DNA of 64,000 bases from contig WKFJ01000049.1 of assembly GCA_014872785.1 (NCBI GenBank), forward strand, positions 1 through 64,000, read 5' to 3'. Both the position numbers and the translations under genes were made by a program. The notes under the pieces were generated by a model, which was not told where the DNA came from, ran no database searches, and was given only the letters and a program-made list of their open reading frames with translations. This stretch comes from Alteromonadaceae bacterium. Its GTDB lineage: Bacteria; Pseudomonadota; Gammaproteobacteria; Enterobacterales; Alteromonadaceae. Numbering within the stretch: the stretch's first letter is position 1; every line of letters starts with the position of its first letter. Shown here piece by piece: positions 1 through 6,424 of this stretch.

Positions 1-4
1 GTGC

Positions 5-94
5 CGAACCCCTCGGTTCGACTGGAATGTCGGGAACAATCCAGAACGCGCTTTAGCGCGGCCACGAAGTGGTGGAGGGCGGGAAGCCCGACAT
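5..94. repeat. GC-rich cluster of nested inverted repeats at the left window edge
   Basis: Four short inverted repeats are packed here: CGAACC/GGTTCG (5-10 and 15-20), ATGTCGGG/CCCGACAT (27-34 and 87-94), CGCGCT/AGCGCG (47-52 and 55-60) and GGGC/GCCC (77-80 and 86-89). The 27-94 pair encloses the inner two and would give a branched structure. It is richer in GC than the adjoining sequence. It could be a dispersed intergenic palindrome, or the remnant of a feature that begins outside the window. A short open frame crosses it, but its composition does not look like a conserved protein. Confidence 0.4.
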
Positions 95-171
95 AATCCT
101 TGCAAGGTGTTTGCACTGTTTAAATTAGAATGAGCGGGCTTTTGCTTGTTAACTTTTACACTTTTGAAAAC

Positions 172-513
172 ATGCGCAAGAGCGATAAAAAATTAGATAA
201 TCAACTTAGACTTGAGTTGACTGATGTCTGTGAAGTGGCGCTAAAAGACGTACCGGGGTTTCAGTGGCTTACACACTTAGTGAACTATGATAATTTCCCT
301 GCCAGTTTACGCATTGTTTGTGTATTTGATACGAATGAATCACTAGATAACTACCTGATTTCAAGAAGTAATGCACAACTGCAAACAATGATTGCGGCAA
401 AACTGAATTCTTTGGGCGTAAAGCTAAAGCGCATTGAAAAACACGTTTTGTTTGATACAGAAGAAAACTGTGATGCGCAGCACAAAGGTAATTGGGCATT
501 GCGTCTAAAATAA
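172..513 (+). CDS. conserved hypothetical protein (about 113 aa)
   Basis: This is a small soluble protein with no signal peptide or membrane segment. It resembles a conserved gammaproteobacterial family of about 110 residues that starts MRKSDKKLD and has a WLTHLVNY motif and an FDTEE motif near the C terminus; databases often give it an uninformative regulator name. I place the start at 172 because family members begin there. An upstream ATG at 130 in the same frame is possible, and neither has a convincing ribosome binding site. It converges with the VOC gene, whose stop lies 13 bases downstream. The function is unknown. Confidence 0.65.
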   Translation: MRKSDKKLDNQLRLELTDVCEVALKDVPGFQWLTHLVNYDNFPASLRIVCVFDTNESLDNYLISRSNAQLQTMIAAKLNSLGVKLKRIEKHVLFDTEENCDAQHKGNWALRLK

Positions 514-525
514 AAACGCCAATAA

Positions 526-930
526 TTATAGCTGCGAACGCAGCTCAACTGTGTTGCCTTCTGGGTCTTTAATATAAATAGAATTGCCGTACCCCTGCGC
601 GCCGTATCGACGATCAAAGTCTTCTTCTTTAACACCACACTTAATTAAATAAGCGGCAAGCTTTGCGTCTGTAATAGGTTTGAGTTGTAGGCAAAAATGA
701 TCCATATTGTTGCCAGTCGAGGAGGGAGCGGCGCCACCTAGTTTGCCTAGTTCGCTGTTTACGCTCACTACATCAATTAATGCATTGCCGGCACGTAACT
801 GGGTTAAACCTATTTCGTCGGGTGTCTCACGCTCAATTACGCAGCCCAACACGTCGCAGTAGAAAGCTAGCATCTGTTCAAGCTTGCTGGTGCGCAACAC
901 TATATGGTCAATAGCGACTATTTCTATCAT
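526..930 (-). CDS. VOC-family (glyoxalase/dioxygenase superfamily) protein
   Basis: This is a single vicinal-oxygen-chelate domain of about 134 residues. It has the typical opening (IDHIVLRTSKLEQMLAFY), a central NNMDHFCLQ strand carrying the second metal histidine, and a closing KDPEGNTVELRS strand carrying the metal glutamate. These elements match the metal-binding H/H/E pattern of the family, whose members include glyoxalase I, fosfomycin resistance proteins and extradiol dioxygenases. I use the internal Met at 930 (MIEIVAIDH), where the domain begins, rather than 957. The substrate cannot be told from sequence. No operon partner is evident. Confidence 0.85.
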   Translation of the reverse strand: MIEIVAIDHIVLRTSKLEQMLAFYCDVLGCVIERETPDEIGLTQLRAGNALIDVVSVNSELGKLGGAAPSSTGNNMDHFCLQLKPITDAKLAAYLIKCGVKEEDFDRRYGAQGYGNSIYIKDPEGNTVELRSQL

Positions 931-1299
931 TTTCGCAATAACTCGTCTAATCCCCAACTAGTTAATAAGCGGTAATTTCGATTGTAAGAAAAACGCCCTA
1001 AAGGAATATCAACATGCGTTTTTTTACGTTATTTTGTTGGGCTCATATAAAACAAAAAGCAGTAACACTTATAAGTTCTGATGATCTAAATGGATCTAAA
1101 TATTTGATGACGTCTTTGCTCTTATAATGTGTCTGTGTCACCCTTAAATCGTAGCATTATGAATGCTAAAAAAGTTTGAAACGAGGGGTTCTCAATATCT
1201 ATTACAAGAGGATTATTTGTTTTTGTTATGATGTTCAAGGCACGCTATTGCTGAGTGGAACTACTATTCATGAACAATGACTGATTATTAAGAAGGGCG
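931..1299. other. intergenic region between VOC protein and amine oxidase
   Basis: About 370 AT-rich bases. The only coding candidate is a 37-codon frame at 1014-1127 (+), preceded by AAAGGA at a suitable distance and encoding a short hydrophobic start (MRFFTLFCWAH). I would not call it a gene without conservation. The rest probably holds the promoters of the two divergent genes; I see no clear repeat or terminator. Confidence 0.4.
1014..1127 (+). CDS. possible small ORF (37 codons), weakly supported
   Basis: A short reading frame starts with ATG 7-8 bases after AAAGGA and ends with TAA. The product would begin with a hydrophobic segment (FFTLFCWAH) and carry no recognisable motif. It sits alone in an AT-rich gap, where such frames arise easily by chance, so the only support is the ribosome binding site. 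Treat as a candidate. Confidence 0.15.
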   Translation: MRFFTLFCWAHIKQKAVTLISSDDLNGSKYLMTSLLL

Positions 1300-2457
1300 A
1301 TGAAAATGGTGAAGGCGATATTTATCAAAGTGTTTAGCTTTTTGATTTTATTTCACCCTGTACTTAGCACTGAAAGTAAAGAAAGCAGTATTCAAAAAGA
1401 CGATTCGACACCTGTTATTATTGTAGGGGCTGGAGCCGCTGGCTTAACTCCTGGTTACCTTTTACATCAACAAGGTATTCAATTTAAGATCCTCGAAGCG
1501 TCTACTAGTTTTGATGGGAGAATGAAGCGGAATACAGATTTCGCAAATTTCCCTATTCCTTTAGGTGCGGAGTGGATGCATGTAGAACCCACTATTCTTC
1601 AACATATTGTAAATGACGAATCAGTCAAAATTGACATTAAAACTACAAAATATGGCGATGACGTTGAAACCTATTACGAAGGAGAAGAAGTAAACTTATC
1701 TGATTTTGGGATGCAAGACGACCGCAAATTTATTAACTCAACTTGGTTCGACTTCTTCGAACAATATATCGTTCCCTCTATCTCAGAGCACATTATTTAC
1801 AATGCGGTTGTAGATACTATTGATTATACCAATCAAAAAATACAGGTCAGAACCCCAACGTCATCATATACAGCAAGTAATGTTGTAGTTACCGTCCCAG
1901 TATCAATACTTAAAAGCGGTAAGATTACTTTTATTCCTGAACTCCCGAAATACAAGAGACAAGCAATCAAAGAAGTCACTGTATGGGAAGGTGGTAAGGT
2001 TTTTATTGAGTTCTCTAAGCAGTTTTATCCAACGCTCATGAGTGTTGAAGTGAAGCCAGAGTACTCAGGAGAAAAATTATATTTTGACGCTGCTTATGGT
2101 CAGGATACAACTCAAAATATATTGGGTGTCTTCGCGGTTGGTTCCGCTGCTAATCCATACGCAGATTTGGATGACGAGCAACTGATCGAGGCCTTGCTTC
2201 TAGAGATTGATGAGCTATCTGGAGGGCAAGCCACACCTAATTACATTAAACATATATATCAAAATTGGAGCGAGGAACCTTTTATTAAAGGGGCTTATGT
2301 TAGCGACGCAGAAAGTTGGCAAGTGATTCAGCGCCTTGGTGAAAATGTTGAACAGCGATTGTTCTTTGCTGGTGACGCCTATACTGACGGAGAAGACTGG
2401 GGGAGTGTGCATGCTGCGGTGAAATCAGCGAAAAGAGTTGTGAACAGTATGCAGTAG
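1300..2457 (+). CDS. exported flavin-containing amine oxidase-like protein
   Basis: This is an FAD-dependent oxidoreductase of the monoamine/polyamine oxidase type, 385 residues. A hydrophobic N terminus (about residues 1-23, ending in VLS) looks like a signal peptide. The Rossmann dinucleotide motif VGAGAAGL follows at about 41-48, then EASTSFDGRMKR. The C-terminal FAGDAYTDGEDWGSVHAAV segment matches the family's second FAD contact. Two deviations are visible: the usual GGR after the glutamate is DGR, and PG replaces the small residues normal after GLxx. The size is at the short end of the family. AAGAAGGG precedes the start; Met3 is an alternative. The gene looks more AT-rich than its neighbours, suggesting possible transfer. 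The substrate is unknown. Confidence 0.8.
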   Translation: MKMVKAIFIKVFSFLILFHPVLSTESKESSIQKDDSTPVIIVGAGAAGLTPGYLLHQQGIQFKILEASTSFDGRMKRNTDFANFPIPLGAEWMHVEPTILQHIVNDESVKIDIKTTKYGDDVETYYEGEEVNLSDFGMQDDRKFINSTWFDFFEQYIVPSISEHIIYNAVVDTIDYTNQKIQVRTPTSSYTASNVVVTVPVSILKSGKITFIPELPKYKRQAIKEVTVWEGGKVFIEFSKQFYPTLMSVEVKPEYSGEKLYFDAAYGQDTTQNILGVFAVGSAANPYADLDDEQLIEALLLEIDELSGGQATPNYIKHIYQNWSEEPFIKGAYVSDAESWQVIQRLGENVEQRLFFAGDAYTDGEDWGSVHAAVKSAKRVVNSMQ

Positions 2458-2582
2458 CGTGTTCTAAAGAAGGTTTACTGAGAGAGTTTGAGCTAGATTC
2501 TTGTGAGAACCTAAATTGGCTTTTTATTATTTTCATTTTTAATTCACTTAAAGCAAACTTAATCGAAAGTAACAATTGTTCT

Positions 2583-2831
2583 TTACATAAATACATCTGG
2601 CCATAACAAGGATGTACAAAAGCCCATTCCAATAACGCCAAATACCATAGTTGACAGTGGATTTGCGACTTGCGCTTTAGCGCTTGAATTTGACAGCCAT
2701 TCTCTTGCTAATATAAATGATGCGCCCAAATTTGACACAATACCCACACATACCACGCCAGTTGGAAATGTTCCTTGATAGGTTTGTATCAGTCCGACCC
2801 CATAATTGACAAGCAGGGCGATGAGCGCCAT
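2583..2831 (-). CDS. small membrane protein (82 aa)
   Basis: About three hydrophobic stretches occur: residues 1-15, 22-42 and 60-80. The short polar loop between the last two contains EWLSNSSAKAQ. I do not recognise the family. The gene begins three bases after the stop of another small membrane protein gene on the same strand, so the two are almost certainly translated together and may form a complex. A long frame overlaps it, but this reading has the more protein-like composition. Confidence 0.6.
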   Translation of the reverse strand: MALIALLVNYGVGLIQTYQGTFPTGVVCVGIVSNLGASFILAREWLSNSSAKAQVANPLSTMVFGVIGMGFCTSLLWPDVFM

Positions 2832-2834
2832 AGC

Positions 2835-2978
2835 TTAGAGGTTGAAAATCAACGGTGAGCCAGGCTCTAGGCCATATTGTCGCGCCCGTTTGTCTTTGTT
2901 GCTTAATAGTAACGGGGTGATGACGGCGATAATTGTGACCGCTATTTTACTGATTAATAAAATTTGTAGCAGAGACAT
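2835..2978 (-). CDS. very small membrane protein (47 aa)
   Basis: One hydrophobic segment (ILLISKIAVTIIAVITPLLL) is followed by a basic tail (NKDKRARQYGLEPGSPL). I choose the start at 2978 because GGAG lies about 8 bases upstream; an upstream Met at 3020 adds a non-hydrophobic extension with no ribosome binding site. Its stop is three bases before the 82-aa membrane protein start, giving a tight two-gene unit. The function is unknown. Confidence 0.55.
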   Translation of the reverse strand: MSLLQILLISKIAVTIIAVITPLLLSNKDKRARQYGLEPGSPLIFNL

Positions 2979-3076
2979 CTTGGTGCTCCATCCTTTTGCT
3001 TGCGATAATATGGGTATCACATCGCGTAATGTAGATCACGACTAAAGATAAATTTAATAACGGAAAATTAAGTGTA

Positions 3077-3364
3077 ATGCATAACAAAGTAGAGATTAAA
3101 TATTGCAATATGTGCCGATGGTTATTGCGTTCATCCTGGATGGCACAAGAGCTGTTGTCGACATTTGATCAAGAATTGCAAGAGGTATCTCTTCAACCGG
3201 GCACCGGTGGTATCTTTGAAATCTATGTCAATGGCCAGCGAATATGGTCACGCGTTGATGATGGTGGCTTTCCCGACATTAAGGAGTTGAAGCAAAGGGT
3301 ACGCGACATTATTGTTCCAGAGCGTCATCTCGGTCACTCTGATAGAAAGGAGGCCGAAAATTAG
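3077..3364 (+). CDS. SelT/SelW/SelH (Rdx) family thioredoxin-fold protein
   Basis: This is a 95-residue protein with the family signature at the N terminus: VEIKYCNMCRWLLRSSWMAQELLSTF. The CxxC redox motif (Cys-Asn-Met-Cys, about residues 10-13) occupies the place where eukaryotic SelW carries CxxU; here both positions are cysteine. The second half has the conserved PGTGGIFEIYVNG and GGFPDIKELK elements. A thiol redox role is likely but the bacterial function is not established. The gene stands alone ahead of the lysis pair, separated by a hairpin (CTTGTG/CACAAG, 3366-3383). Confidence 0.85.
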   Translation: MHNKVEIKYCNMCRWLLRSSWMAQELLSTFDQELQEVSLQPGTGGIFEIYVNGQRIWSRVDDGGFPDIKELKQRVRDIIVPERHLGHSDRKEAEN

Positions 3365-3433
3365 TCTTGTGCTAAATCACAAGGGGATACTTGCAAGAAT
3401 CTCAACTAATTGCCACATGTACGGATAAAAAAA

Positions 3434-3462
3434 TTGACAAAACTGCGGGTTGGAATTTTACT
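3434..3462 (+). promoter_or_regulatory. candidate sigma-70 promoter for the endolysin-holin pair
   Basis: A perfect consensus -35 TTGACA at 3434-3439 is followed after 17 bases by TTTACT at 3457-3462, a 4-of-6 match to the -10 consensus. It lies about 100 bases upstream of the endolysin start, with no intervening gene. The call rests only on sequence match. Confidence 0.4.
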
Positions 3463-3562
3463 CATATCTGCTGAAGTTTTGTTGTGATGACGAGATTTAA
3501 TCTGTATGCCTTTTTTCGCAGCAAAAGTAATTCACTCATTTTGCTAAAAGGAAAATACAACA

Positions 3563-4096
3563 GTGGCAAATTTTACAGTCGCGATAAAAGAGACGCTTAA
3601 GGCGGAAGGTGGGTATGTGAATGACCCCGACGATCCGGGTGGTGAAACCTACAAAGGTATTGCGCGGCAGCGCAACAGTAAATGGAGCGGTTGGACAACA
3701 ATTGATCTGTTAAAAACGCATAGCCGCTTTCCTAAAAACCTCGAAGACGACGAGTCTTTGCAAGAGCAAGTGATGCGTCTTTATGAGGTCAATTATTGGG
3801 ACAAAGTGCGTGGTGATGATATCAACGATCAAGACATCGCCGACTCTATTTTTGATTTTGCGGTTAACGCAGGCCCAAGAACGAGTTCTAAATTAGCGCA
3901 GTTGGCATGTGGTGCGAAACCCGATGGTGTTATTGGTGATCAAACTATCGCCAAACTCAACGCTGATGATAAACGCGGATTCCTGGCGACTTTTGCGTTG
4001 GCTAAAATTGGACGTTATGTGGATATATGCGAAAAACGCAAAGAGAGTCGTAAGTTCTTCTTTGGCTGGGTTAGACGAACCTTGGAGGCCGTATAG
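3563..4096 (+). CDS. GH108-type endolysin (N-acetylmuramidase family)
   Basis: A 177-residue protein of the glycosyl hydrolase 108/DUF847 family, which includes phage lysozymes and the ZliS secretion activator. The catalytic segment is at the N terminus: EGGYVNDPDDPGGETYKGIA, with the expected active-site glutamate at about residue 15. A C-terminal peptidoglycan-binding-like part follows (DGVIGDQTIAKL). There is no signal peptide, so export would depend on a holin, and a holin gene begins 2 bases after the stop. The start is GTG, with AAAAGGAAA upstream. No other phage gene is nearby; this is either a prophage remnant or a domesticated lysis/secretion pair. Confidence 0.88.
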   Translation: MANFTVAIKETLKAEGGYVNDPDDPGGETYKGIARQRNSKWSGWTTIDLLKTHSRFPKNLEDDESLQEQVMRLYEVNYWDKVRGDDINDQDIADSIFDFAVNAGPRTSSKLAQLACGAKPDGVIGDQTIAKLNADDKRGFLATFALAKIGRYVDICEKRKESRKFFFGWVRRTLEAV

Positions 4097-4098
4097 CG

Positions 4099-4605
4099 AT
4101 GGCTAACTTTTTATCAAAATTATTCAGTGCTGGTGCAAGCAGTTTAGTTGATGCGGTGGGCGATGCCATCGACAAGAACTTTACTAGTGATGAAGAAAAG
4201 AAAGAACTAGAAAACGAACTTGCAAAGGCTAACATGCAGCATCAGCAAGTGATGGGACAACAGGATTTAGACCGCACCAAAGCTTATCTTGCTGATACCG
4301 CCAGTGCTCGTGAAAATCAGACGGCAATTCAGCAAAGCGAACATGCGAGCTGGCTTGCCAAAAATGTACATTCACTCTTGGCGGTTTCCATCATAGGTCT
4401 GACATTCTTCATGTTTTTTTGGATTATCCAAGGGGATGGCCAAACACTTTTACAAAATGGTATGAAGGACATTGTTATTTATATTCTCGGTGCATTGACA
4501 ACAATTGCCACGCAGGTGGTTGCCTATTACTTTGGCTCGAGTCAGGGCAGTAAGGACAAACAAAAATCTATTGATTCAATAACCTCTGGAATCAATAAAA
4601 AATAA
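4099..4605 (+). CDS. 3TM-type holin
   Basis: A 168-residue protein with a long amphipathic, charged N-terminal half (DEEKKELENELAKANMQHQQVM) and two clear transmembrane segments at about 90-112 and 123-146. It ends in a polar, lysine-rich tail. This layout fits the phage/GTA holin family with three predicted segments. It would let the upstream GH108 enzyme cross the inner membrane. GGAGG lies 9 bases before the ATG inside the end of the endolysin gene, so the two genes are co-transcribed and translationally linked. A 9-bp terminator hairpin follows the stop. Confidence 0.85.
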   Translation: MANFLSKLFSAGASSLVDAVGDAIDKNFTSDEEKKELENELAKANMQHQQVMGQQDLDRTKAYLADTASARENQTAIQQSEHASWLAKNVHSLLAVSIIGLTFFMFFWIIQGDGQTLLQNGMKDIVIYILGALTTIATQVVAYYFGSSQGSKDKQKSIDSITSGINKK

Positions 4606-4626
4606 CACCCAAGAAGTGCTTATACC

Positions 4627-4654
4627 GCGGTGATGAGTTCCATCACCGCTCTTT
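4627..4654. terminator. bidirectional terminator between holin and Crp-type regulator
   Basis: A perfect 9-bp stem, GCGGTGATG (4627-4635) and CATCACCGC (4641-4649), encloses a 5-base loop and is followed by TCTTT. It sits between convergent genes. The U-run is short. Confidence 0.6.
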
Positions 4655-5342
4655 ACTTCATGGCTGTTCCCTGACAGGCTTGCTCCACCCAGTCTTCAAA
4701 TTTAGCAATATCTGGAAAGTGAATCTTGCCGTAGCCTAGTTTTATCAGTTGTTTTTCTTGTAATGCTTGTAACGCTTTTCCCAATGAAATTCTGGTTACT
4801 CCCACAGTGTCTGCTAGTTCTGACTGTTTGCATGGTACATAATCAACCATGCCAGACGAGTAGAGCATAGTGAGCAGAATCTTTGCGGTTCTCGGAATGA
4901 GTGGCAGTCGACGCATTGCATCCAATATTTCCAGTAACAGGTGCATTCTCAACAGCGTGGATTTCATTAACGCTTGTGCGATTTTGGGTTCTGCATCGAA
5001 CAGAGTCATAAATGCGCCTGCGGGTATTTGTAAAATGTCAGTAGCGCCCACGGCACTTATATCATGAGTTCGAGGTAGCTGTGCAAACAAGGTAAACTCG
5101 CCAAAGCAATGTCCGTTTCCAAGCATGCCTGCAATGAGTAATCGTCCATCTGGATCACCTACTGCGGCATAAACGGTGCCAGAGAGGACAATAGATAAAC
5201 CCGGTTTGTAATCGCCGCGACTGTGAATTAACTGCTGATCGTGATAATGCATAACCGTACCGGCCTGTGTTAGCTTCGCAACTATTTCTCGTGGTAAAAG
5301 GTGCAAAAATCCAGGGCTTTCTAGCCTTAATTTATTGGGCAA
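4653..5342 (-). CDS. Crp/Fnr-family transcriptional regulator
   Basis: 229 residues: an N-terminal cyclic-nucleotide-binding-like beta-barrel (about 15-130, with GHCFGEFTLFAQLPRTHDISA in the effector region) joined to a C-terminal winged helix. The recognition part is CKQSELADTVGVTRISLGKAL (about 170-190). No Fnr-type cysteine cluster is visible, so oxygen sensing through an Fe-S cluster is unlikely; the effector is unknown. The start is TTG at 5342 with GAGG 8 bases upstream. It is divergent from a sterol desaturase-like gene, and a perfect 9-bp inverted repeat lies between them, so it may regulate itself and that gene. Confidence 0.85.
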   Translation of the reverse strand: MPNKLRLESPGFLHLLPREIVAKLTQAGTVMHYHDQQLIHSRGDYKPGLSIVLSGTVYAAVGDPDGRLLIAGMLGNGHCFGEFTLFAQLPRTHDISAVGATDILQIPAGAFMTLFDAEPKIAQALMKSTLLRMHLLLEILDAMRRLPLIPRTAKILLTMLYSSGMVDYVPCKQSELADTVGVTRISLGKALQALQEKQLIKLGYGKIHFPDIAKFEDWVEQACQGTAMK

Positions 5343-5378
5343 TACAGATACCTCGCCATTTACTACTGTTATTTTATC

Positions 5379-5400
5379 AAATGCTAATTATTTAGCATTT
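5379..5400. promoter_or_regulatory. 22-bp operator-like palindrome in a divergent promoter region
   Basis: AAATGCTAA (5379-5387) and TTAGCATTT (5392-5400) form a perfect 9-bp inverted repeat with a 4-base spacer, centred between the starts of the Crp-type regulator and the desaturase. Length, symmetry and position suit a dimeric Crp-fold regulator, although the half-site is not the E. coli Crp TGTGA. Confidence 0.5.
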
Positions 5401-5454
5401 TAGTGGTGGTTTGATTGCTAGGCTAGTGTCAGTGGCATTTTTAAATGGTGAAAC

Positions 5455-6267
5455 ATGAAACCGGAAATACTGACAATTTTAATCATATTTCTCACCTTTA
5501 TTACTTTAGAAATAGTATTTACTCGTTTTTTTAATAAGCCAGGACAGAAAAAAGACGATGCAGTCGTCGAAATTGTTAGTACGTCAGTATTGATGCTACT
5601 GACACAACCGTTGGTATTGTTTTTAGGGGGCAGTGTTGCTGCCTTGCTTGCTCCAGAATTGCAGGGAGTCATTGCATCCTGGCCGTTTTGGAGCATATTT
5701 TTATTGTTTCTGATATTTGATGATATGACTCAATATTGGTGGCACCGCATGGCACACACCGTGCCAGCACTATACAACCTGCACAGACCCCATCACGAGG
5801 CTGGATACTTATCGATTCGTGTGGTTTATCGCAACAACTTATTCTTTTACTTTTTTATGCCCGGACTTTGGTTCTCCGGTGCGCTTATTTATTTAGGGGC
5901 TGGTTGGGTCTACGCGGCGTACATTGTTATTAAAATGTCGGTTATTTTTGGTGCCCACAGCGATGTTAGGTGGGACGCGCCACTTTATAAAATCAGCTGG
6001 TTATCGCCGGTGATGTGGGTTGTTGAGCGAACTATATCAACCCCATCTACCCACAGTGCACATCATGGTAAACACGCCGGCGATGGTGTCACCCATTATA
6101 AAGGTAACTATGGTAACTTGTTGTTCATTTGGGATGTGTTGTTTGGCACGGCCAAGATCACTAGAGCGTATCCAAAAACGTTTGGCGTTGAGAACTTGTC
6201 AGAAACGAGTGTTGCCGAGCAATTGTGTTGGCCGCTGATTCGTGCAAAGAGCAACAACCAAAAATAA
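5455..6267 (+). CDS. sterol desaturase/fatty acid hydroxylase family protein
   Basis: A membrane-bound di-iron oxygenase of 270 residues. Hydrophobic segments occupy about 5-25, 42-66, 75-92 and 128-165. The three histidine clusters of the family are present: HRMAH (97-101), HRPHH (110-114) and HSAHHGKH (200-207). In this family they bind two irons and hydroxylate or desaturate a lipid chain or head group; the bacterial substrate is unknown. It is transcribed away from the Crp-type regulator, with an operator-like palindrome between them, so lipid modification in response to that regulator's signal is plausible. Confidence 0.85.
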   Translation: MKPEILTILIIFLTFITLEIVFTRFFNKPGQKKDDAVVEIVSTSVLMLLTQPLVLFLGGSVAALLAPELQGVIASWPFWSIFLLFLIFDDMTQYWWHRMAHTVPALYNLHRPHHEAGYLSIRVVYRNNLFFYFFMPGLWFSGALIYLGAGWVYAAYIVIKMSVIFGAHSDVRWDAPLYKISWLSPVMWVVERTISTPSTHSAHHGKHAGDGVTHYKGNYGNLLFIWDVLFGTAKITRAYPKTFGVENLSETSVAEQLCWPLIRAKSNNQK

Positions 6268-6290
6268 AAAAGCCCCACGGGGGCGGGGCA
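6261..6290 (-). terminator. rho-independent terminator for the TonB-dependent receptor
   Basis: On the minus strand a GCCCC...GGGGC stem (6272-6276 and 6285-6289) is followed by a run of U from the AAAATAAAAAA tract at 6261-6271. It would end transcripts of the receptor gene at 6425-9352. It also abuts the end of the desaturase gene. Confidence 0.6.
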
Positions 6291-6326
6291 AAACACACGA
6301 ATCAAACTAAGCGTCTGAAAGTAAAA

Positions 6327-6377
6327 GGCGAGTCCGTCCCGGACTCTGTCAGGGATGGTAGCGAGATGAAACTCGCC
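6327..6377. other. overlapping hairpins in the 3' untranslated region of the receptor transcript
   Basis: GAGTCC/GGACTC (6330-6335 and 6341-6346) makes a compact hairpin. GGCGAGT/ACTCGCC (6327-6333 and 6371-6377) makes a longer one that shares bases with it, so the two are partly exclusive. The region lies between the receptor stop and its terminator. It may stabilise or process the mRNA end. Confidence 0.3.
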
Positions 6378-6424
6378 ACCGTTGTATTCAAATCTTCCAT
6401 GATTCGAAAATCTTACGTTACTGA

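Noticed and set aside
1..96. Open frame crossing the left-edge palindromes, ending at 96
   Set aside because: It has no start inside the window, its composition follows the inverted repeats, and no domain is recognisable.
3563..4605. Complete prophage around the endolysin and holin
   Set aside because: No integrase, capsid, tail or replication gene is present within the surrounding 10 kb; neighbours are ordinary chromosomal genes.
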